Positions 8,072-15,607 of a DNA stretch of 41,116 nucleotides are shown here, one piece after another (the stretch's first letter is position 1; each line of letters begins with the position of its first letter). Position numbers and translations under genes: made by a program. The stretch comes from JAEUUM01 sp038326165. Lineage in GTDB: Bacteria > Bacteroidota > Bacteroidia > Chitinophagales > Saprospiraceae. The stretch lies in the NCBI GenBank assembly GCA_038326165.1, contig JBBQJT010000031.1, positions 1-41,116 of the forward strand, given 5' to 3'. A model generated the notes under the pieces. That model was not told where the DNA came from. It saw only the letters and a program-made list of their open reading frames with translations, and did no database searches.

Positions 8072-11000
8072 ATGCGTAAATTTATACTTTTCATTGCTTT
8101 ATTCGTGACAGCCGCTTTGCAACTTAAAGCACAGCCGTGCGATATTCCACCATCAGCCTTAGAATGTGATGGAGCCCCAATCCTGTGTAATATCAATGAT
8201 TTGGATGGTTATTGTACGACCTTACCAGACTTTGTAAACGCTACTGGACCCAACCCACTTTGCTCTTCAAACGGAGGAGGAGTTTCAAACAACACAATAT
8301 GGTTCGGATTCGTAGCTTGGGCAACTAACATGAGCCTTTCCATTATTCCTTCCAATTGTACAAGCGTTGGGGGTCAAATGGGAATTCAAGGTGGGATCTA
8401 TAGTGGTGCTGGTGGTTGTGGTAATATAACAGAATTGGTATGCCAAGGAAACTGTTCTTTAGCCCCTATAACACTGACAAGTGGTGGCTTTATAGTAGGT
8501 GAAACTTACTATTTCATCATTGATGGTTGTGCGGGTTCAGTTTGTGATATTACAATTGATGTACTATCCGGATTTGCTCCACCTGCTATTGGCGCATTGG
8601 GAACCATATCTGGCCCAAAGAAAGTATGTACAGGTGGTACATTTAATTATTCAATACCTGTGCCACCAGGTGCTGCAGATTGGCACTGGACCTTGGATGG
8701 TACATTACTAGAAGATCCTTTAACTGCCAACAACAATATAGATATAACATTTAACTCCGCAGGTGTATTTGAATTGTGTGTCGACGTTTCAAACTTTTGT
8801 ATAGACGTAGGCGCTCCCCCACTTCAAAAATGTATAGACATTACTGTTACGGATGTTGTTGGGATTGATCCACCTGTGAAATATGTGTGTGAAGATGAAG
8901 AAGCAAGTTATGGCGGCCTATTATATGGCCCTGGAGATTATGAAATCACTTTGCAGTCTTGGCAAGGGTGTGACAGCGTAATAACCTTGACGGTGGAACC
9001 AATTATTGTACCTGAAAAGGATTTAGGCGATATTTACCTATGTCAAGGTAATTGCCTTACAATTAAAGATACTAAAGGAAATGAAGAGATACTTTGTGAT
9101 GAAGAGGTTGGCGGAAGTGTTACACTTGAATCCTACAATGGCTGCGACAGTGTAGTAAACTTCAACCTCTATATCATGGAGATTGAAACTAAAATTGTTC
9201 CTCCTTTTGAATTGGGATGTTTAACTGATTACACCCCTCTTGATGGTAACATAACTGAAAATCCTGGTGGGTATGACATAGAGTTTTTGTGGCAAGCTTT
9301 TAATGGTGGTATCATCATTGGAGACCCAACTGAACCACAAGTAGATACAGAAACTGGTGGCAAGTATTGTTTAACAACTACAATTACCTCACCAGATGGA
9401 TTGACATCCTGCAAGGACAGTGCTTGTGTGATTGTAAAAGTTGATCCTACTGCTCCAACTGCAGCTATAATTGGTGATACCCTAACTTGTACAAAGGATT
9501 CAATAACAATAATTGGAGTTGGAACACCCGTAACTTCCAAATATTCATGGGTTATTCCTGGTGGAGGTATTTTAACCACTAAGAATATTAAAGTAGGTCA
9601 ACCTGGCGTTTATACGCTTACAGTTACAGCTCCAAATTTATGCACTGCAGTTGAAGATATAACCATTACAGCTGATTTTGCAAAACCAAATAATTCAGCT
9701 TTAGGTACAACATTGGATTGCAATAATTTAAGTAAAGTCATTTCTGGTTCCAGTAGTACACCGAATGCAACATTTGCTTGGTTTGATCCAAGCGGTAGCC
9801 CAATTTCATCAAACAACAATGCCACAGTCAGCATACCAGGCAATTACACTTTTACGGTAACCAATCCGAAAAATGGTTGCACAAAAGATAGTGTCGTTGC
9901 TGTAATTGGTGATTTCTTGAAACCACAGAATGTCACAGCAACTGGTGGTACTTATAATTGTTCTGTATTTCCAATAAAAGTAAATGGAAATAGTTCTTCA
10001 ACGCCTGTCACTTACGTATGGACGGGGCCAAATTCGTTTAATTCCAACCTTCAAAACCCTGATGCGCCTGGAGGAGGTAATTACCAATTGATCGTTACTG
10101 GACTGAATGGTTGTAAGGATACTGCAATAGCAACAGTGGTAGCAGATACATTGTCTCCTAATCTTACTGCAGCTGGCGGAATAATCGATTGTTTCACAGG
10201 CTCAACGGACCTGAGTGCTAATTCGGCAACTCCAGGTACCACATTCGCATGGAGTGGACCAGGTGGAACTGCCACAGGAGGCGTATTCAATGTAAACGTG
10301 TCAGGTACTTATACAGTTATAGCAACTGGACCAAATGGTTGCACTAAAACAACGACCGTACAAGCAATTGACGATACGGCTGAGCCAATTGCCTTTGCTT
10401 CAGTAACAAGTCCAATAACTTGTGATAGCGTATCGGTGACTCTTCTGGGGTCAACAAATCTAAATTTACCAACAATAACTTATACTTGGACTGGGCCAGT
10501 TCCATTTGTTACATCGAACACAAAAAACACAAAAACATTTGTGCCCGGAACATACACTTTGCTTGTAACAAACTCTGCCAATGGTTGTACTGATAATATA
10601 ACTATTGACGTTCTAGAAAATATTGTTCCTCCGCAAATTGCTGCACTAAATGATACAACCGATTGTATTTCAGGTCAAGCAATATTAGTCGGCTCTTCTA
10701 CTACTCCGAACACAAGTTTCCAATGGCTGAACTCCTCTGGACTTGCACTCTGTCCTACAGCAAGTTGTACAGTACCAGGAGCAGGAACTTACACTTTTGT
10801 AGTTACAGATCCAGTTAATGGTTGTACTTCAACAACAACTGCCGATGCGGTTCCCGACGATCAAACTCCAACATTAATAGTTCTGAAATCAGATGACTTA
10901 GACTGTAATATTTTATCAGTTGACATAAGCACTTCTACAAATACACCAGGAGTTAATTACAAATGGACAGGTACTGGTGCACCAATTACATCAATTTCTA

Positions 11001-13072
11001 ACTTTTCAACTACGGCTCCTAGTATTTATACTGTTACTATTACAAATCCGATTAATGGCTGTGTTAATGTTCAATCGATAGAAGTACTGCAGGATATTGT
11101 AAAGCCTATAATCAGTGCTACAACGGATACCATTAGATGCAATACTCCAACTGCTAATGTTGATGGTATATCTAACGTAACAGCCAACACAGCAGTGACT
11201 TGGACAAATGCTGGCGGAAACCCAGTCTCCAATTTCCTTGATTTCTCAACTACAATTTCAGGTATTTATACGCTTTTAGTAGTTAATAACTCCAATGGTT
11301 GTTCACAAACCATCAATCTAAACGTTCCTGAAAATACTGTTAAACCAAATGCTTCAGCAACAGGTGATATTATCAATTGTTACGAACCGTTGGCTGTTGT
11401 TAATGGCGCTACCACTACAAAAGGAACCACTTACCTATGGACAGGACCGGGTAATTACAATCAAACAAGTCTAATTGCGGGTAATATAAATGTGGCTGGT
11501 ATCTATAATTTGGTTATTACTAATGTTATCAACGGCTGTACTCAGGATATTACTGTTTCTGTTACCGAAGACATACAAGCACCACAATTGACTGCCACTG
11601 GTGGCACATTGACTTGTACCAATAATTCTCAAACAATTATTACTTCAAACTCAACAACAACTCCGGTTACATATTCTTGGTCTGGACCAAATAATTTTAC
11701 TAGCAACCAAGCAGCTCCTCTTGCTTTGGATCCTGGTACTTATATCGTTACAGTTCAAGATACTGACAATGGCTGCACATCTACGCAAAGCATTGATGTA
11801 TTGAGTGATGAACAAGCTCCAGATTTAACAGTAAATGATTTGACCTTGGATTGCGTTTTCAAAAATGGTGACCTGAATGCAATATCAAATACTCCAGGAG
11901 TAACATACCAATGGACTGGGCCAATAACTGGTTCAACAGCTACATTAAATGTGAACCTGCCAGGATCATATATAGCTGTGGTAACAGCTCCCAATGGATG
12001 TACCACACAAAAAACATCTACTGTGAATTTGAATGCAGTTTTGCCATTGGCATTTGCTGCTGCCGAAGATGAATTAAATTGTACCAATACAACAGTGGAT
12101 GTAAATACAAATGGAAGTTCATTTGGCACCGAATACAGTTATTCTTGGACAGGTCCTAATAACTTTACATCGACCGCAACAAAACTAACTGTAAATACTC
12201 CAGGTATCTATCAGTTAACAATACTTAATACAATTAACGGTTGTATCAAAGATGTTACTGTGGAAGTACCTATCAATGACAATCGCCCTACAGCCCTGAC
12301 TTCATCGTTGTTGAATCCAAAATGTTTTGGATCTTCTGACGGTTCTGTTGGGATCACTTCAGTTACTGGAGGTACACCTCCTTATTTATATTCAATAAAC
12401 GGTAAAGCATTCTCAAGCACATCACAGTTTGCATTTTTACCTGAAGGAATCTATAACCTAACCGTTCAAGATGCTGCAGGTTGTGAGCTAGATACAATTA
12501 TAAATTTAATTCAACCAGAAAAGCTTACAGTTGATGCGGGTAAAGATACCATCATCAGCTGGGGTGAAGGTTTAACATTGGTTGCTGTCAGCAATAATCC
12601 AAATGCTATTATTACTTGGACTCCTGCACTGGATTCATTCTGTGTATCTTGCCCCAACCCTAAAGTTCAATTATTCAATGAACAACTGTTCACAGTCACT
12701 GCTATTGACAGCAATAATTGTAAAGCAATTGATCAAAAAATAGTATTGGTTAAAAAGGAAAGGTTGGTATATATCCCTAATGCTTTTTCGCCAAATGGCA
12801 GTGGAGCTAATGATCTCTTCAAAGTTTATACTGGTAAAGGAGTTGAAGAAGTTCAACAATTTGAAGTGTTCGATCGTTGGGGAACTAAAATATTTGAAAC
12901 CAGCAATTACAGACCAAATGGAGATATTGGAGAAACTCCAGGATGGGACGGTAAGTTCCGTGGAAAAAAACTTAACACAGCCGTATTTGTATATTGGGCT
13001 TTGATTAAATTCAAAGATGGCGAAACCATTTTGTATAAAGGTGATGTTACATTAACCAGTCCAAAACAATAA
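8072..13072 (+). CDS. Giant secreted multi-repeat protein with gliding-motility type B T9SS sorting domain
   Basis: This 1666-aa protein has a signal peptide (cleavage near LKA-Q, residue 20). Next is a Cys-rich N-terminal domain (about 21-170) with NNTIWFGFVAW, a PKD-like module (about 180-260) and two degenerate modules ending in GCDSV. Residues 458-1404 hold 12 tandem repeats of about 79 residues. Each repeat has one Cys near its start, a W-[TS]-G-P or similar core and NGC near its end. A SprB-type repeat follows (CFGSSDGSVGI with GGTPPY), then a PKD-like module. The last 100 residues are the gliding-motility C-terminal domain (IPNAFSPNGSGANDLF, then VFDRWG and PGWDGKFRGK), a type B signal for T9SS export and surface attachment. 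It is probably a surface adhesin or motility-related filament; ligand unknown. A bidirectional terminator follows. Confidence 0.93.
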   Translation: MRKFILFIALFVTAALQLKAQPCDIPPSALECDGAPILCNINDLDGYCTTLPDFVNATGPNPLCSSNGGGVSNNTIWFGFVAWATNMSLSIIPSNCTSVGGQMGIQGGIYSGAGGCGNITELVCQGNCSLAPITLTSGGFIVGETYYFIIDGCAGSVCDITIDVLSGFAPPAIGALGTISGPKKVCTGGTFNYSIPVPPGAADWHWTLDGTLLEDPLTANNNIDITFNSAGVFELCVDVSNFCIDVGAPPLQKCIDITVTDVVGIDPPVKYVCEDEEASYGGLLYGPGDYEITLQSWQGCDSVITLTVEPIIVPEKDLGDIYLCQGNCLTIKDTKGNEEILCDEEVGGSVTLESYNGCDSVVNFNLYIMEIETKIVPPFELGCLTDYTPLDGNITENPGGYDIEFLWQAFNGGIIIGDPTEPQVDTETGGKYCLTTTITSPDGLTSCKDSACVIVKVDPTAPTAAIIGDTLTCTKDSITIIGVGTPVTSKYSWVIPGGGILTTKNIKVGQPGVYTLTVTAPNLCTAVEDITITADFAKPNNSALGTTLDCNNLSKVISGSSSTPNATFAWFDPSGSPISSNNNATVSIPGNYTFTVTNPKNGCTKDSVVAVIGDFLKPQNVTATGGTYNCSVFPIKVNGNSSSTPVTYVWTGPNSFNSNLQNPDAPGGGNYQLIVTGLNGCKDTAIATVVADTLSPNLTAAGGIIDCFTGSTDLSANSATPGTTFAWSGPGGTATGGVFNVNVSGTYTVIATGPNGCTKTTTVQAIDDTAEPIAFASVTSPITCDSVSVTLLGSTNLNLPTITYTWTGPVPFVTSNTKNTKTFVPGTYTLLVTNSANGCTDNITIDVLENIVPPQIAALNDTTDCISGQAILVGSSTTPNTSFQWLNSSGLALCPTASCTVPGAGTYTFVVTDPVNGCTSTTTADAVPDDQTPTLIVLKSDDLDCNILSVDISTSTNTPGVNYKWTGTGAPITSISNFSTTAPSIYTVTITNPINGCVNVQSIEVLQDIVKPIISATTDTIRCNTPTANVDGISNVTANTAVTWTNAGGNPVSNFLDFSTTISGIYTLLVVNNSNGCSQTINLNVPENTVKPNASATGDIINCYEPLAVVNGATTTKGTTYLWTGPGNYNQTSLIAGNINVAGIYNLVITNVINGCTQDITVSVTEDIQAPQLTATGGTLTCTNNSQTIITSNSTTTPVTYSWSGPNNFTSNQAAPLALDPGTYIVTVQDTDNGCTSTQSIDVLSDEQAPDLTVNDLTLDCVFKNGDLNAISNTPGVTYQWTGPITGSTATLNVNLPGSYIAVVTAPNGCTTQKTSTVNLNAVLPLAFAAAEDELNCTNTTVDVNTNGSSFGTEYSYSWTGPNNFTSTATKLTVNTPGIYQLTILNTINGCIKDVTVEVPINDNRPTALTSSLLNPKCFGSSDGSVGITSVTGGTPPYLYSINGKAFSSTSQFAFLPEGIYNLTVQDAAGCELDTIINLIQPEKLTVDAGKDTIISWGEGLTLVAVSNNPNAIITWTPALDSFCVSCPNPKVQLFNEQLFTVTAIDSNNCKAIDQKIVLVKKERLVYIPNAFSPNGSGANDLFKVYTGKGVEEVQQFEVFDRWGTKIFETSNYRPNGDIGETPGWDGKFRGKKLNTAVFVYWALIKFKDGETILYKGDVTLTSPKQ
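9443..12283 (+). repeat. Twelve tandem ~237-bp coding repeats in the 1666-aa protein
   Basis: Twelve units of about 79 codons each run without gaps. The shared pattern is Pro near the start, a Cys about ten residues in, an aromatic core (often YxWTGP), PGxYxxxVT, and NGC about 20 residues before the end. The units are well diverged in both protein and DNA, so the array looks old rather than recently amplified. The two Cys per unit could form one intra-unit disulfide. Confidence 0.85.
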
Positions 13073-13093
13073 TCAAGTTTTAAAAACATATTT

Positions 13094-13129
13094 AAAAGCC
13101 CCTTTTTTATTTAAAAGGGGCTTTTTTTT
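13094..13129. terminator. Bidirectional terminator between convergent genes
   Basis: AAAAGCCCCTTTT at 13094-13106 pairs with AAAAGGGGCTTTT at 13113-13125 and is flanked by A and T runs on the two sides, so it can stop transcription from both directions. The T-run reaches the stop codon of the reverse-strand gene at 13128. Confidence 0.92.
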
Positions 13130-13574
13130 ACCACTTTCTTATAGTGGAACTATTCGTATCGAGATCCCTGTATAGCCGATTGTTTTCATCAATAGTAAAC
13201 TCTTCTGGGATATAAATTTTTACATCTACAGTTTCAGTTACTTCACCAGCTTTAGATTTTAATATTCCTGGTTTCATTTCTTTAGATCTGATAACGATTC
13301 CATCATCGCCTTCTGGCTCCATAAGTAAAGCATATCGCTCATTTTCGATGATGTATTTGAGAACCGCTTCTGATGCGTACATCAATTGTACTTTTGTTTC
13401 AATAAGGATCTGGGTACCAGCCCATTTTTCAATTTTGTACTCCCTTGGCATTTCGAAAAGTATGCTCTTTACCTGATCAACATTAAAATCCTGATAAAGT
13501 GTTTTTTCAAGTTGTGAAAATCCAATTGGTAAAAATGCAATGAACGAAACCAGAAAAGAAAAGAAGTATTTCAT
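13128..13574 (-). CDS. Small secreted protein of unknown function
   Basis: A 148-aa protein with a clear signal peptide (MKYFFSFLVSF then a hydrophobic stretch, cleavage near GFSQ, residue 20-21). The mature part alternates short strands: FNVDQVKSILFEMP, a central KIEKWAGTQILIETK stretch and YIPEEFTIDENNRL near the end. This resembles the beta-helical DUF4097-type surface domains of Bacteroidota, but the match is only by eye. The frame is open to a start ten codons upstream (13604), but the ATG at 13574 places the signal peptide correctly. A single gene, facing lepA divergently across about 200 bases. Function unknown. Confidence 0.8.
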   Translation of the reverse strand: MKYFFSFLVSFIAFLPIGFSQLEKTLYQDFNVDQVKSILFEMPREYKIEKWAGTQILIETKVQLMYASEAVLKYIIENERYALLMEPEGDDGIVIRSKEMKPGILKSKAGEVTETVDVKIYIPEEFTIDENNRLYRDLDTNSSTIRKW

Positions 13575-13609
13575 GAAATCAATTTTAGATATAACAAAAT
13601 TCACACGGT

Positions 13610-13617
13610 CAAAATTA
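13610..13617 (-). promoter_or_regulatory. Candidate -7 box of the small secreted protein gene
   Basis: On the reverse strand this reads TAATTTTG, matching TAnnTTTG, 35 bases before the ATG at 13574. No TTG at the normal -33 distance. Confidence 0.45.
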
Positions 13618-13763
13618 CCTCAATAACTCATTTTTTTATGATCCAAATAAAATTCATCTGCTTGAACCTAAAGTTTTAATAAGAATTAAGCCAATTAATA
13701 TGAAAAATAGATGTTAAATACTAGTCTAGCTAAATATAGACGATATTGAAATGTGAAATCATG

Positions 13764-13771
13764 TATCTTTG
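13764..13771 (+). promoter_or_regulatory. Candidate -7 box of lepA
   Basis: TATCTTTG matches TAnnTTTG exactly and ends seven bases before the ATG at 13778. A TTG at 13746-13748 is a possible -33 element with a short 15-base spacer. The transcript would have almost no leader. Confidence 0.65.
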
Positions 13772-13777
13772 CACCCT

Positions 13778-15571
13778 ATGAAATATATCAGAAATTTCTG
13801 TGTAATTGCCCACATCGACCATGGTAAAAGTACTCTATCTGACAGGCTACTGGAATTTACCAAAACAATATCTGAACGCAATATGCAATCTCAGGCATTA
13901 GACGATATGGACCTTGAACGTGAAAGAGGTATTACCATTAAAAGTCATGCTATTCAAATGTATCACACTGACGAAGATGGTCAGAAATATACCTTGAATA
14001 TGATTGATACTCCTGGCCACGTAGATTTCTCTTATGAAGTTTCAAGATCTATCGCTGCATGTGAAGGTGCGCTGCTCTTAGTCGATGCAACGCAAGGTAT
14101 TCAAGCCCAAACAATTTCAAATCTATATCTAGCAATTGAGCATGATCTTGAGATAATCCCAATTTTGAACAAAATTGACATGGATAATGCAATGATTGAT
14201 GATGTCTCAGATCAAATCATTGATTTAATAGGCTGCAAGAAAGAGGATATCGTGCATGCGAGCGGTAAAACGGGACAAGGAGTTCCAGATATTTTAAAGG
14301 CTATAATCAAAAGGATTCCACCTCCAAAAGGCGATCCAAATGCACCGCTTCAAGCACTTATTTTTGACAGCGTTTTCAATAGCTTCAGGGGTGTGATAGC
14401 CTATTTTAGGATTTTGAATGGTACCCTACGTAAAAATGATACCATACAATTTATATATACAGGCAGTAAATACAATGCTGATGAAATAGGAATTCTTCAG
14501 TTAAGCCAAGTCCCCAAGCTGGAATTACAAGCTGGTGATGTTGGCTATGTTATAACAGGCATAAAAATTTCAAAAGAAATTAAGGTAGGTGATACGATTA
14601 CTCTTGCCAACAATCCTGCAAAAGAAGGTATACACGGATTTGAAGATGTAAAACCAATGGTATTTGCAGGGATTTATCCAATTGATAATGATGACTTTGA
14701 AGACCTCAGGGATAGTCTAGAAAAACTACAATTGAATGATGCCTCTTTGGTATTTGAACCTGAATCATCTGTAGCCTTGGGATTTGGATTTCGTTGCGGA
14801 TTTTTAGGTATGCTTCATCTTGAAATCATTCAAGAACGCCTGAGCAGAGAATTTGATCAAGAAGTGATCACTACAGTTCCCAACGTGTCTTATCAAGCCT
14901 ATACCACCAAAGAACCTAATAAAAAATTGGTGGTTAATACTCCCAATGATCTACCAGAACCAACATATTTGGACCGAGTAGAGGAGCCTTATATATCAGC
15001 TCAAATTATTACAATACCTGAATATATCGGTTCAATCATCAATCTTTGTATTGACAAACGTGGAATCCTTAAAAAACAATCTTATTTAACAGCCGATCGT
15101 GTAGAACTTACATTTGAGTTGCCTCTAGCAGAAATAGTTTTTGATTTTTATGATCGCTTAAAATCTATATCCCGGGGATATGCTTCTTTTGATTATCAAC
15201 CTTTGGAATACCGTGAATCTGTTTTAGTTAAACTTGATATCAAACTTAACAGCGAGCCAGTAGACGCACTTTCCGCTTTGGTTCATAAAGACAAAGCCCA
15301 GTCATTAGGCAGGCAGATATGCAGCAGACTTAAAGAACTCTTGCCTAAACAACAGTTCGTAATTGCTATACAAGCTTCAATTGGAGCGAAAATAATAGCC
15401 AGAGAAACCATATCAGCTATGCGGAAAGATGTAACTGCCAAATGTTATGGTGGTGATATTACACGTAAACGAAAGCTTTTGGAGAAACAGAAAAAAGGTA
15501 AAAAGAAAATGCGCCAAATAGGATCAGTAGAGGTTCCTCAAAAAGCTTTCTTGGAAGTTTTGAAATTATAA
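13778..15571 (+). CDS. lepA: Elongation factor 4 (LepA), ribosome-associated GTPase
   Basis: LepA is a translational GTPase that acts on stalled or slowly initiating ribosomes. All G-domain motifs are present: AHIDHGKST (11-19), the switch I segment ERERGITIK, DTPGH (77-81) and NKID (131-134). EF-G-like domains II, III and V follow (FRCGFLGMLHLEI, then EPYISAQIITIPEYIG), ending in the LepA-specific C-terminal domain (DVTAKCYGGDITRKRKLLE, KKGKKKMRQ). The length of 597 aa is standard. I place the start at the ATG at 13778; an upstream in-frame TTG at 13769 lies inside the promoter -7 box and is not used. It ends in a perfect bidirectional terminator shared with the 964-aa protein gene. Confidence 0.97.
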   Translation: MKYIRNFCVIAHIDHGKSTLSDRLLEFTKTISERNMQSQALDDMDLERERGITIKSHAIQMYHTDEDGQKYTLNMIDTPGHVDFSYEVSRSIAACEGALLLVDATQGIQAQTISNLYLAIEHDLEIIPILNKIDMDNAMIDDVSDQIIDLIGCKKEDIVHASGKTGQGVPDILKAIIKRIPPPKGDPNAPLQALIFDSVFNSFRGVIAYFRILNGTLRKNDTIQFIYTGSKYNADEIGILQLSQVPKLELQAGDVGYVITGIKISKEIKVGDTITLANNPAKEGIHGFEDVKPMVFAGIYPIDNDDFEDLRDSLEKLQLNDASLVFEPESSVALGFGFRCGFLGMLHLEIIQERLSREFDQEVITTVPNVSYQAYTTKEPNKKLVVNTPNDLPEPTYLDRVEEPYISAQIITIPEYIGSIINLCIDKRGILKKQSYLTADRVELTFELPLAEIVFDFYDRLKSISRGYASFDYQPLEYRESVLVKLDIKLNSEPVDALSALVHKDKAQSLGRQICSRLKELLPKQQFVIAIQASIGAKIIARETISAMRKDVTAKCYGGDITRKRKLLEKQKKGKKKMRQIGSVEVPQKAFLEVLKL

Positions 15572-15607
15572 AAAAGGGCGGTTGAAATTTCAACCGCCCT
15601 TTTTTTT
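15571..15607. terminator. Bidirectional terminator between lepA and the 964-aa repeat protein gene
   Basis: GGGCGGTTGAAA at 15576-15587 is followed at once by its exact complement to 15599, flanked by A5 and T8. The first stem base region overlaps the last base of lepA, and the T run overlaps the stop of the reverse gene at 15606. Confidence 0.95.

Noticed and set aside
9443..12283. Repeat array considered as a CRISPR or noncoding repeat
   Set aside because: The units are in one open frame, vary throughout and have no spacers.
13769..13777. TTG start for lepA three codons before the ATG
   Set aside because: The TTG overlaps the perfect -7 box, so it would not be transcribed; the ATG gives the canonical LepA N-terminus.
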